Shown: one piece after another, positions 22,215 to 34,955 of the stretch
Numbering within the stretch: the stretch's first letter is position 1
Layout: every line of letters starts with the position of its first letter
From: Homarus americanus
Taxonomy: Eukaryota; Arthropoda; Malacostraca; Decapoda; Nephropidae
DNA: 64,000 nucleotides
Direction of reading: 5' to 3'
Assembly: GCF_018991925.1 (NCBI RefSeq)
Contig: NW_024737068.1
Coordinates: 8,845,885-8,909,884 of the forward strand
Notes under the pieces: model-generated
The model's input: the letters and a program-made list of their open reading frames with translations, nothing else
What the model was told of the DNA's origin: nothing
Databases searched by the model: none
Program-made: the position numbers and the translations under genes

Positions 22215-22352
22215 TGTAAAGGTAAGGGGAGATGGGTTGAGGTAGGGGGGGAGATGGGTTGAGGTGGGGGGCTCTTGTGATTAGTGGGGAGATGGGTGAG
22301 GTGGGGGTGGAGATGGAGTTAGTGGGGGTGGAGATGGAGTTGAGTGGGGGTA
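22215..22352. repeat. G-rich GGGGAGATGGGTTGAGGT repeats
   Basis: Four to five imperfect copies at uneven spacing. Confidence 0.85.
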
Positions 22353-22999
22353 AATGAATAATGTGATTTGGCAATGTTTTTTGTTATTTTAGATCTTTTG
22401 TTTGGTTTTTGAGAATTTATTTGGTTGAGGTGATTAATGTTAGGGAGATGTCTCTATATAAAGCATGGAAAGAAGGAACGAAAAATAGGAAAAAGTAGGA
22501 AAAATTAAAGTAAAACAAGAAATGGAAAGAATAGGATAGTTAATTAAATATGAATGGGAAGATTAATGGGGGAATTTTTGGGGTTTAATTCTGTGTGACC
22601 AATTACTCCTGGGGGCGATAAACCAGGGGACAGGTAGAGTGGGAGGTGAAGGGGTGACAGGAGAGGAGTGGGAGATTAGAGATTGAAAAATGAAAGGAAT
22701 GTAAGGAATGGAGGTGAAACAGAGAGAAAGAATGATGGGGAAAAAGATGGGGAGGAGATTGGGGAATAAATGGAGGGTATAGGAGAGAATAAGTGGGAGG
22801 AGAGTGGGAGGAGAACAGCCTTCCGTGCAGAATAATCGGACGAGAACCTCTGTTATGATGTATATTTCCGTCTAGTATAGAAATAAAAATCCCTTATGAC
22901 AAGATCAATACCTCAAGGCCTAATTTACGATACAGACAGGAGATATTTAAGTTAGTTATGAAGGGAAAAAATAGATCCGGTTTAGTGATGGACAAACTG
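22353..22999. other. Purine- and AT-rich single-copy DNA
   Basis: No gene seen. GGAGATTGGGG/GGAAAAA-type composition. Confidence 0.55.
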
Positions 23000-23530
23000 C
23001 AGGGAGGGATTTGGTGATGTGGTTTTATTAGCGATACGAGGGAGAAATATATTTTTAGTTTGCTTAGTATATATATTGAAGAAAGTATAGCTGTTTATTA
23101 AGATACAAGAAAAGTATAGCTGTTTTATTTACGATACAAGTAAATATATTTCTTTGGTTTTTTTACGAGACAAGAAAATATTTTTGGTTTGTTTGATGCA
23201 AGAAAAGGTTTGGTTTATTTACGATACAGTGAATAAACTATATTTGTGGTTTGTGTACACTAAATTATGAAATACACACCTGGTTTAATGACGAAATATA
23301 AGTTGGTTTATTCGGATAAAATATATCTGTTTTAGGTACGATAAACAGAGGAAAAAAATTAATTCTTTATTACTTAATATCGACTTTTTTTTTACTTACG
23401 ATACAGCAAATAATACTTCTGGTTTATTTACAATAGAAGAAACATTCATCTGGTTTATTTACGATACGATTAAGAACAGCAATGGATTTATTTACGATAT
23501 AACGATTAGGAACAAAATCAAAATATAAAA
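23000..23530. repeat. Degenerate AT-rich minisatellite (TTTATTTACGATACAA)
   Basis: The words GGTTTATTTACGATAC and AAATATATTT recur at about 30-45-base spacing with heavy divergence. Confidence 0.8.
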
Positions 23531-23640
23531 AATAAATTAAACCATCTACTCAGGGTTAATACACCAGGTATATGGTTTAAGTTAAAACAAACATAAACCG
23601 TAAGAACAAGTTAGATAACTAAGAGACGAGATTTTGTTCC

Positions 23641-24150
23641 CAATGGCACAGAAAGTCAGGGGCCATAACAAAGTCAGGGCCATAACAAATCCAGGGCCAT
23701 AAAACTCAAGGGTCAAGACCAAACAGTCAAGGGGCCATAACAACAAAGTCCAAGGGGCCATAACAAAGTCAGGGCCATAACAAAGTCAAGGGCCATAACA
23801 AAGTTCAAGGGGCTATATAACAAAGTTCAGGGGGCCATAACAAAGTTCAGGGGCCATAACAAAGTCAAGGGGCCATAACAACAAATTTCAGGGGCCATAA
23901 CAAAGTCAAGGGGCCATAACAAAATCCAAGGGCCTAACAAAGTCCAAAAGGGTCATAACAACAAAGTCCAAAAGCCATAACAACAAAGTCAAGGGGCCAT
24001 AACAAAGTGCAAGGGGGCCATAACAAATCTAGGGGGCCATAAAAGTCAAGATATAAAAGTCCAAGGGGCCATAACAAAGTCTAAGGGGCCATAATAAAGT
24101 CAAGGGGCCATAACAAAGTCAAGGGCCTTAACAACAATCAAGGGCCCTCT
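23641..24150. repeat. 20-bp minisatellite AAGTCAAGGGGCCATAACA
   Basis: About 25 imperfect copies with frequent one-to-three-base indels around GGGGCCATAACAAAGT. Confidence 0.93.
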
Positions 24151-24214
24151 ATCTCCTGAATGGTAGTGGCTCCGTCAGCTGTCTGAAGCCAGAAAAAGGT
24201 AACTTTCACTCCGT

Positions 24215-24425
24215 CAGTTATTCGGTCAGTTAATTGGTTCGTCAATCAGTCAGTCAGTTAGTTAATCAGTTTGTCAGTCAATGGGTTACGCAATCGGTCA
24301 GTCAGTCAGTCAGTCAATTAGTCAGTTAGTCAGTTGGTTAATCAGTTTGTCATTCAATCATTTACTCAATCATTCAGTCAATCAATCAGTCAGTTAGTCA
24401 GTAAGTCAGTCAGTTGTCATTTAGT
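24215..24425. repeat. Degenerate (CAGT)n
   Basis: GTCAGTCAGT, GTTAGT and AATCAGT words on a four-base beat. Confidence 0.9.
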
Positions 24426-24904
24426 TAGAAAAGGCGTTCATTGTGAGGCGACTACCCCCCTCAAAAAAATAGCAATAAAAAATAGAATAAACTAGCCCAT
24501 ATGGCAACTAGTAGCGTCTCATTTAAAGTTGTATTATAAGCTATTAAGAGAGAGAGAGTGTTGTGGTGCAATAACTCAGTGGTTTTATAATTGGGACGCC
24601 GACACGGGAGATGGGAAGGAGGGAGGAGGGAGGAACAGGTGAATGTGTGGGGTTGGTGCATGGGAGGAGGGTGGGAAGGTTAGAGAATAGAAAGGAATGA
24701 GGGGGAGGAGACGAAGGAGGATGAGGGAGAGGAAGGAGGAGGAGGATGAATGAATGGTGATAATACTGGTGGTATTCATGGTGGTAGGGGTAATAGTTAT
24801 AGTGATGGTGGTAGTGATGATTGTGGTAGAAGGGATGGTGGTTGTGATTGTTATGGTATAGATAGTAGTGGTGGTGGGTGGTGGTGGTTGTTATTACTCA
24901 CGAT
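24426..24904. other. Single-copy DNA grading into GGTGGTAGT repeats
   Basis: No gene supported. Purine-rich at 24,600-24,750, then GGTGGTAGTGATG-like triplets to 24,900. Confidence 0.55.
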
Positions 24905-26140
24905 GGGGGAGGTCGTGAGGAGGAGGAAGAGGAGGTCGTGAGGAGGAAGGAAGAGGAGGTCGTGAGGAGGGAAGGAAGAGGTCGTGAGGAGGAAGGAAGA
25001 GGAGGTCGTGAGGAGGAGGGAAGAGGAGGTCGTGAGGAGGGGAAAGAGGGAGGTCGTGAGGGAGGAAGGGAAGAGATCGTGAGGAGGAGGGAAGAGGAGG
25101 TCGTGAGGAGGAGGGAAGAGGTCGTGAGGAGGGAAGGAAGAGGAGGTCTGAGGAGGAAGGAAGGGAGGTCGTGAGGAGGAGGGAAAGAGGTCGTGAGGGA
25201 GGAGGGAAGAGGAGGGTCGTGAGGAGGGAAGGAGAGGGAGGAGTCGTGAGGAGGGAGGGAGAAGGAGGTCGTGAGGAGGAGGAGGGGAAGAGGAGTCGTG
25301 AGGGAGGGAGGGAAAGAGGAGGTCGTGAGGAGGAAGGGAGGAGGTCGTGAGAGGGAAGGAAGAGGGAGTCGTGAGGGAGGAAGGAGAGGAGGTCGTGAGG
25401 GAGGAAGGAAGAGGGAGGTCGTGAGGAGGAAGGGGAAGAGGAGGAGTCGTGAGGAGGAGAAGGGAGGAGGAAGGGAGGTCGTGAGGAGGAGGGAAAGGAG
25501 GAGTCGTGAGGAGGAGGGAAGAGGAGGAGTCGTGAGGAGGAGGGAAGAGGAGGTCGTGAGGGAGGAGGGAAGGGAGGTCGTGAGGAGGGAGGAAGAGGAG
25601 GTCGTGAGGAGGAGAGGGAAGAGGGAGGTCGTGAGGAGGAGGGGAAAGGAGGTCGTGAGGAGGGAAGGAAGAGGAGTCGTGAGGGGAGGAAGGAAGAGGG
25701 AGGTCGTGAGGAGGAAGGAGAAGAGGTCGTGAGGGGGAGGAAGAGGAGGTCGTGAGGGAGGAGGAAAGAGGAGGTCGTGAGGAGGAGGGAAGAGGGAGGT
25801 CGTGAGGGAAAGGGAAAGAGGAGTCGTGAGGGAGGAAGGAAGAAGGTCGTGAGGAGGGAGAAGGAGGTCGTGAGGGAGGAAGGAAGAGGAGGTCGTGAGG
25901 GAGGAAGGAAGAGGGGAGGTCGTGAGGAGGAGGGAAAGAGAAGGTCGTGAGGAGGAGGAAGAGAGGAGGTCGTGAGGAGGAGGAAGGAAGAGGAGAGGTC
26001 GTGAGGAGGAGGAAGAGGGAGGTCGTGAGGGAGGAGGGGAAGAGGAGGTCGTGAGAGGAGGGGAAAGAGGAGGTCGTGAGGAGGAGGGGAAGAAGGGAGA
26101 GGTCGTGAGGAGGAGGAGGAAAGGGAGGTCGTGAGGAGGA
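24905..26140. repeat. 24-bp purine satellite, about 50 copies, ends at gap
   Basis: The unit is GGTCGTGAGGAGGAGGGAAG plus AGGA, with many one-base indels. Only the GGTCGTGAGG core is constant. Frames reading Arg/Glu/Gly are artefacts. The array stops at the N run, so its true length is unknown. Confidence 0.95.
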
Positions 26141-26240
26141 NNNNNNNNNNNNNNNNNNNNNNNNNNNNNNNNNNNNNNNNNNNNNNNNNNNNNNNNNNNN
26201 NNNNNNNNNNNNNNNNNNNNNNNNNNNNNNNNNNNNNNNN
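26141..26240. other. Assembly gap, exactly 100 N
   Basis: A round 100-base N run between two unrelated arrays. It is a placeholder of unknown true size. Confidence 0.99.
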
Positions 26241-29200
26241 GGAAGAGGGCTGAGGGGAAAGCTGAGAGATAGAGAAGCTCCTAGGATGGGGAGGCTGGGA
26301 GATAAATAGCTCTAGGATGGGGAGGCTGAGACAGAGCTCTAGAATGTGGAGACCTGGGAGATGAGAGCTCCTAGGATGGGGAGAGCTGGGAGATAGAGCT
26401 CTAGGATGGGGGAGGCGGAATAGAGAGCTCCTGGGATGGGGAGGCTGGGAAAATAGAGCTCTGGGATGGAGGCTGGGAATAGAGAGCTCTAGAATGTGGA
26501 GACCTGGGAATGAGGCTCCTGGGATGGGGAGGCTGGGAGATAAATAGCTCCGGATGGGGAGACCTGGGAAATAGAGGCTCCTGGGATGGGGAGGCTGGAG
26601 ATAGAGGCTCTAGGATGGGGAGGCTGGAATGAGAGCTCTAGGATGGGAGGCTGGGAAGAGAGAGCTCCTAGGATGGGGAGGCTGGGAGATAGAGCTCTAG
26701 GATGGGGAGGCTGGGAGATAGAGGCTCCTTGGATGGGGAGACCTGGGGAAATAGAGGCTCCTGGGATGGGGAGCTGGGGAGAGAGCTCCTGGGATGGGGA
26801 GAGCTGGGAGACAGAAGCTCCTGGGATGGGGGGAGGCTGGAATAGAGGCTCCTAGGATGGGGAGGCTGGGAGATGAGAGCTCCTAGGATGGGGAGGCTGG
26901 GAGATAGAGGCTCCTGGATGGGGAGACCTGGAAATAGGAGAGCTCCCTAGGATGGGGAGAGCTGGGGATAGAGAGGCTCCTAGGATGGGGGAGGCTGGGG
27001 AATGAGGAGCTCCTGGGATGGGAGGCTGGGAAGGAGCCTCTAGGATGGGAGGCTGGAGATGAGGCTCCTAGGATGGGAGGCTGGGGAATGAGAGCTCTAG
27101 GATGGGGAGACCTGGAGATAGAGAGCTCTAGGATGGGGAGGCTGGGAGATAAATAGCTCCTAGGATGGAGACCTGGGAAATAGAGAGCTCCTAGGATGGG
27201 GAGAGCTGGGAGATAGAGCTCTAGGATGGGGAGGCTGGGAGATAGAGAGCTCTAGGATGGGAGGCTGGGAGATAGGAGGCTCCAGGATGGGGAGGCTGGA
27301 GATAAATAGCTCTAGGATGGGGAGACCTGAATAGAGAGCTCTAGGTTAGAGGCTGGGAATAGAGGCTCCTTGGATGGGGAGGCTGGGAGATGAGAGCTCT
27401 GGATGGAGAGCTGGGAGATAAATAGCTCTAGGATGGAGACCTGGGAAATAGAGAGCTCTAGGATAGGGAGGCTGGGAGATAGAAGCTCCTAGAATGTGGA
27501 GACCTGGAGATGAGAAGCTCCTAGGATGGGGAGAGCTGGGAGATGGGGGCTCCTAGGATGGGAAGCTGGGAGATGGGGGCTCTAGGATGGGGAGAGCTGG
27601 AGATAGAGCTCCTTGGATGGGGAGAGCTGGAGATGAGGGAGCTCTGGGATGGGGAGAGCTGGGAGATAAATGGCTCCTAGGATGGGAGAGCTGGGAGATA
27701 GAGCTCTAGGATGGGGAGCTGGAAATGAGAGCTCCTAGGATGGGGAGAGCTGGGAGATAGGAAGCTCTAGATGGGAGAGCTGGGAGATAGGAAGCTCCTA
27801 GGATGGGGAGAGCTGGAGATAGAGGCTCCTGGGATGGAGACCTGGGAGATAGAGGCTCTGGGATGGGGAGAGCTGGGAGATAGAGAGCTCTAGAATGTGG
27901 AGACCTGGGAGATAGAGGCTCCTAGGATGGGAGGGCTGGGAGATAGAGGCTCTGGGATGGGAGACCTGGGAAATGAGCTCTGGGATGGGGAGAGCTGGGA
28001 GATAGAGAGCTCCCTGGGATGGGGGAGACCTGGGAAATAGAGCTCCTGGGATGGGAGGGCTGGGAGATAGAGGCTCTAGAATGTGGAGACCTGGAGATGA
28101 GGCCCTAGGATGGGAGGCTGGGGAATAGAGGCTCTAGGATGGGGAGAGCTGGGAGAGAGAGCTCTAGGATGGGAGAGCTGGGGATAGAGAGCTCCTTGGA
28201 TGGGAGGAGCTGGGAGATAGAGAGCTCCTTGGATGGGGAGGCTGGGAGATAGAGAAGCTCCTAGGATGGGGAGACCTGGGAAATAGAGAGCTCCTAGGAT
28301 GGGGAGGCTGGGGAATAGAGAGCTCTAGGATGGGAGACCTGGAAATGAGAGCTCCTAGGATGGGGAGAGCTGGGAGATGAGAGCTCCTAGAATGTGGAGA
28401 CCTGGGAGATAGAGAGCTCCTAGGATGGGGAGAGCTGGAGAATGAGAGGCTCTAGGATGGGGAGAGCTGGGAGATAGAGAGCTCCTTGGATGGGGAGGCT
28501 GGGAGATGAGAGCTCCTTGGATGGGAGGCTGGAGATGAGAGCTCCTTGGATGGGAGGCTGGAGATGAGAGCTCCTAGGATGGGGCTGGGAGATAGGAGAC
28601 TCCTAGGATGGGGAGACCTGGGAGATAGAGCTCCTAGGATGGGAGAGCTGGGAGATAGAGAGCTCCCTGGGATGGGGACCTGGGAAATGAGAGCTCCTGG
28701 GATGGGAGAGCTGGGAGATGAGAGCTCCTAGAATGTGGAGACCTGGGAGATAGAGAGCTCCTAGGATGAGAGCTGGGAGATGAGAGCTCCTAGGATGGGG
28801 AGAGCTGGGAGATAGAGAGCTCAGAATGTGGAGACCTGGGAGATAAGAGCTCCTAGGATGGGGAGAGCTGGGAGATAGAGAGCTCCTAGGATGGGGAGAG
28901 CTGGAGATAAGGAGCCTAGGATGGGGGGAGAGCTGGAAATAGGAAGCTCCTAGGATGGGGAGAGCTGGGATAGAGAGCTCCTAGGAGGGGAGACCTGGAT
29001 AAAGAGCTCCTAGGATGGGGAGAGCTGAAATAGAGAGCTCCTGGGATGGGGAGACCTGGGATATAGAGAGCTCCCTAGGATGGAGACCTGGAGATAAAGA
29101 GCTCCTAGGATGGGGAGAGCTGGAGAGCTCCTAGGATGGGGAGAGCTGGAAATAGAGAGCTCCTGGGATGGGAGGCCTGGGATATAGAGAGCTCCTAGGA

Positions 29201-30212
29201 TGGGGAGGCTGGGAGATAGAGAGCCTCTGGGATGGGAGAGCTGAAATAGAGAGCTCCTAGGATGGGGAGGCTGGGAGATAAAGCTCCTGGGATGGGGAGA
29301 GCTGGGAGATAGAGAGCTCCTAGGATGGGAGACCTGGGAGATAAAGAGCTCCTAGGATGGGAGAGCTGGGAGATAGAGCTCCTAGGATGGGGAGAGCTGG
29401 AGATGAGAGAGCTCCTGGGATGGGAGACCTGGGAGATAAAGAGCTCCTAGGATGGGGAGAGCTGGGAGATAAGAGCTCCTAGGATGGGGAGAGCTGGGAG
29501 ATAGAGAGCTCCCTGGATGGGAGGCTGGGAAATAGGGAAGCTCCTAGGATGGGAGCTGGGAGATAGGGAGCTCCTAGGATGGGGAGCCTAGGATGATGAG
29601 AGCTCCTGGGATGGGGAGAGCTGGAGATAGAGAGCTCCTAGGATGGGGAGGCTGGAGATGAGAGAGCTCCTGGGATGGGGAGACCTGGGGAGATAAGGCT
29701 CCTAGGATGGGGAAGCCTGGGAGATAGAGAGCTCCTAGGATGGGGAGAGCTGGGAAATAGAGGCTCCTAGGATGGGAGAGCTGGAGATAGAGAGCTCCTA
29801 GGATGGGGGAGCTGGGAGATGAGAGCTCTAGGATGGGGAGAGCTGGGAAATAGAGAGAGCTCCTAGGATGGGGAGAGCTGGGAGATAGAAGCTCCTAGGA
29901 TGGGGGAGGCTGGAGATAGAGAGCTCCTAGGATGGGGAGACCTGGAATAAAGAGCTCCTAGGATGGGGAGCTGGGAGATAGAGGCTCCTAGGATGGAGAG
30001 CTGGAAATGGAGAGCTCCTGGGATGGGGAGGCTGGGAGATAGAGGCTCCTAGGATGGGAGGCTGGGAGATAGAGGCTCCTAGGATGGGGAGGCTGGGAGA
30101 TAGAGAGCTCCTGGGATGGGAGGCTGGGAGATGAGAGCTCAGGATGGGGAGAGCTGGGAGATAGAGAGCTCCTGGGATGGGGAGGCTGGGAGATAGAGAG
30201 CTCTAGGATAAG
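26241..30212. repeat. 33-bp satellite, roughly 120 copies, starts at gap
   Basis: The unit contains AGAGCTCCTAGGATGGGG then AGAGCTGGGAGATAG. A variant subunit with AGAATGTGGAGACC appears at about 26,341, 26,491, 27,491, 27,892, 28,079, 28,390, 28,730 and 28,823, and not beyond. One-base indels in GCTCCTAGG and GGGGAG are very common. Confidence 0.96.
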
Positions 30213-30277
30213 GACAGAGAGAGGATGTTGCTATGGTGATGACCGCATCTTTGAGAATCAATATAAATAGTTTTTGC

Positions 30278-30282
<5 letters not shown>

Positions 30283-30335
<53 letters not shown>
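30283..30335. repeat. (GT)n microsatellite
   Basis: Perfect GT dinucleotides ending in GCGCGC. Confidence 0.97.
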
Positions 30336-30338
<3 letters not shown>

Positions 30339-30425
30339 TTCGAAGTTTATAAATTATTAATTATATCACAACCATGGCAATGACCATACTGTACATACCT
30401 TATAAAATTTGATTATTTAAAATAC

Positions 30426-30680
30426 AAAGATTTGAAATTTGTTTTTGGTATTTACAAACGAATTTAATTTATTTTTACCTACAAACGATTTTATCTATTT
30501 TTTTATTTACAAACGATTTTATTTATTTTTTTACAAGTGAATTTTATTTATTTTTTTTTGTACTAACGAATTTATTTCTTTTTTACTAACGAATTTATTT
30601 TTATTACAAACGAATTTTATTTATTATTTTTATTTACGAACGATTTTTTTACTAACGAATTTGGTATCTTTAATTTTGTG
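30426..30680. repeat. AT-rich minisatellite (ACAAACGAATTTTATTTA)
   Basis: Around nine copies of a 24-30-base unit, with variable T-runs. Confidence 0.88.
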
Positions 30681-31225
30681 ATTGATTTTATTCTTTATAT
30701 AATTGGAACTTGGTGAGCGTCTGAGTGATCAGTGCCGAGGTTGTTGAGTCTGTACGTACCTCTGTCTATCTGGCAACGAGTACTTGATTAATCAGACGAA
30801 AATCACATCAATTCCTGGACAAATTCACCTCTACGGCCATCTTAGAAGAATACCTAACAAACAAACACTGGTCTAACAAACCTTCTTACCACATAAACCA
30901 TTTAAAAACCCTAACCTACCAAACAATAAACCCCCAAACTATAAAACAAACTACACTAATTAATTAACTCACCTGTATCAAAAGGCAATAATTAACCTGT
31001 GTAAGATCCCCCATTTATCATCCGCCTCTTGATCATTAAGTAATCTATCCTGACCCCCAGAGTGCCAGGCTGAGCTGACCCCCCAGAGAGTGCCACAGCA
31101 GGCCTTCAGTAGCCATAACTTTAGCTGGTGATGACGGTGCTTGTGAGTCACTCTTCTCACAGCGATGATCCTGTTAATTTGACGGTGATTGACATGGGAA
31201 CCTTATATAGGTTGACCTCCTCCAT
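30681..31225. other. Single-copy DNA, no gene seen
   Basis: Mixed, partly AT-rich. Two AGAGTGCCA-type words at 31,060-31,095 are a local duplication. No supported exon. Confidence 0.55.
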
Positions 31226-31705
31226 GTTGGCACTCATGAACGAGTGGCTCTTGTTGCACTCTCATGAACGTGTGGCTCTTGTTGGCACTCTCATGAACCG
31301 ACGGCTCTTGTTGGCACTCTCATGAACCGACGGCTCTTGTTGGCACTCTCATTGAACCGACGGCTCTTGTTGGCACTCTCATGAACCGACGGCTCTTGTT
31401 GGCACTCTCATGAACCGACGGCTCTTGTTGGCACTCTCATGAACCGACGGCTCTTGTTGGCACTCTCATGAACCGACGGCTCTTGTTGGCACTCATGAAT
31501 GGTTCTGGTTGGCACTGTCATGAAATGCTTTTTGGCACTATGTTTCTCATGAACGGCTCTGGTTGGCACTCCTTAGAACGGCTCTGGTTGGCACTCATGA
31601 ACGGCTCTGGTTGGCACTCATGAACGGCTCTGGTTGGCACTCATGGACGGCTCTGGTTGGCACATGAACGGCTCTGGTTGGCACTCTTGAACGGCTCTTG
31701 TTGAC
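31226..31705. repeat. Minisatellite with 29-bp and 23-bp unit types
   Basis: The left half uses a 29-base unit (GAACCGACGGCTCTTGTTGG plus CACTCTCAT). The right half uses a 23-base relative (GAACGGCTCTGGTTGGCACT plus CAT) lacking the CGA and one CTC. The switch is at about 31,500. Confidence 0.95.
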
Positions 31706-32402
31706 ACTGTTTATCATCTTAAATCAACCAATTAAAAATACATTCTCACATATTTACGAGAAAAAATCCGACTTACAAATGTTTAGAATCCGACTAATTA
31801 TTTAATAAAATCTCAATAAAATGCAGGAAAAGATTGTCTCGTGTAAGTGTCCATCAGTGAGAAATATCCCAGACTGTCTTCCTCCTTCACCAGAATCACC
31901 TCAATATCAAAATGGAGTCAAGGTGGCAGTATTAGCCAGTCCCTGTCTTATTCCTCCAGCCCTTTGGAACCTCTCACAAGACGACAACCTGGTGATACTG
32001 AAGGTTCAAGGACACCAATAGCTTATAATCCAACATCCTGGTGAACCCTCAGATGGATATTTTAGAACCTTTGGAGAGCCATACATATAAGGTTCCCATC
32101 TCAACTGGAAAACTGGAATCAAAAGACTCGTTCTAGGGTTCTGTCTTTGATGTCTCCTAAAGCTGAAGGTCATTCATGTTTCCTCTTATTCTCGCTAATT
32201 ACTCCTTTCTATCGTCTATTATCACAATTTGTATCGAGTTTGTGGTTTTTATCTTTCATTTGGTGTTGGTTAAGAGGTGTTGAGCAGTAAGTGATGGCGA
32301 GGATGATATGACCAGGGGCTTAAGATGCTAAAATACGACTGCAACACAGTCTCTCCCCCACACGCTGGCCACCATCTTGAAGAAAAATCAATGTCCATCA
32401 CT
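31706..32402. other. Single-copy DNA, no gene confirmed
   Basis: The least repetitive stretch nearby. Two overlapping plus-strand frames of about 65 codons lie at 31,821-32,044, with ordinary amino-acid mix but no recognised domain or clear splice sites. Confidence 0.5.
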
Positions 32403-32575
32403 GCTGCGGTGGTGGTGGTGGTGGTAGTGGTGGTAGTGGGGATAGTAGTGGTAGTGGTGGTTACTGGTAGTAGATATTGCTGTTGTTGGCAGTAGATTTT
32501 AACTATTTACTTAACCCTACCCAAATCTACCCACCCTAACCGAACCTAATCTAACCTAACGTAACCTAACCTAAG
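32403..32575. repeat. (GTG)n then CCTAA-type repeats
   Basis: GGTGGTAGTG triplets at 32,403-32,465. CTAACCTAACC words in the reverse telomeric orientation at about 32,510-32,575. Confidence 0.88.
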
Positions 32576-32621
32576 CAAACCCTCTGTAGACATCACTTCC
32601 AGCACCTGACCAACACACACT

Positions 32622-32662
32622 TACACACACACACACACACACTTACACACACACACACACTT
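32622..32662. repeat. (CA)n microsatellite
   Basis: Two CA blocks separated by CTTACA. Confidence 0.95.
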
Positions 32663-32754
32663 AACAGAACAAGGGACTCGCTGTGACTTGTGTGAAAAGA
32701 CTGGGGCTAGTAGTTCTTTGTAGGTGATGGAAGATTATTGGACTCCCTTCATTA

Positions 32755-32945
32755 GCCCTTTCTGTGCCCTTTTTTCCATTACCCTTTCCACTACCCTCTT
32801 TTCTATTACCCCTTTCCATACCCTCTTTTCCATTAACCTTCCCACTACCCTTTTCCATTACCCCTTTTCACCCTCTTCCTACTACCCTTCCCCATAGCCT
32901 TTCTGCCTTTTTCCATTACCCTTTCGCATTATCCCTTCCACGGCC
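32755..32945. repeat. CCCTTTTCCATTACC minisatellite
   Basis: About 12 imperfect 14-17-base copies built on CCATTACCCTTTTC. Confidence 0.9.
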
Positions 32946-32972
32946 CCTCTTAAATAAACATGGACTCGCCTT

Positions 32973-33040
32973 CAACCTAACCTAACCTAACCTAAACTTA
33001 ACCTAACCTAACTAACCTAACCTAACCTAACCTAACCTAA
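32973..33040. repeat. CCTAA pentamer run
   Basis: About 13 CCTAA units, the opposite orientation to the TTAGG islands at the left of the window. Confidence 0.96.
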
Positions 33041-33172
33041 TCCACCAGGTAGTGTTAAGGTGTTTAATCATCAGGTGAATTAAGCTTCGGTTTCTAATCT
33101 TCAGGTGATGATTCACTTTTTTGACACCTCTTCACCTGTTGGCTCGGAATATATAATGAAATATACATTCAA

Positions 33173-34479
<1,307 letters not shown>

Positions 34480-34955
34480 CCCCGGCCCTCTCTCTCCCTC
34501 TCTCTCCCCCTCTCTCCCTTTCCTTTACCTTCCTTTCTTCCCCTTCATAACTGCCCTCTCACCCTCCCTCCATCCCTCCTCCCTCTCTCCCTCTTCCTCT
34601 CTGCTTCCTCTCCTTTCCTCCCCCTCTTTTTCTTTCCTCCGCCTTTATTTCCTCGTCCCTCCCCTACCTTCTCTGCTTCCCCTCTCTCCTCTCCTCTCTT
34701 CCCTTCTTCCTCCTCCTTTTCCCTCTTCCATCCCTCCTCCCGTCTTCTCCTCCCCCTCTTCTCCCTAGCTCCCTTCATCCCCTCCTTCGTCCCTACCCTT
34801 CTCCTCATCCTCTTTCCTCCCTCTTCCCACCCCTCTTCCTCCACCTCTTCCTTCATCCCCTCTTCCTCCCTCCCCCTCCTCCTCGTCTCTTTCCTTCTTT
34901 CCCCTCTGCATCTCTCCCCTCCTCTACCCTACTTCCCTCCCTTTCTCCCCTCGCT
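34480..34955. repeat. Polypyrimidine tract
   Basis: Irregular CCTCC/TTCC/CTCT without a fixed period. The 192-codon frame is compositional. Confidence 0.9.
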
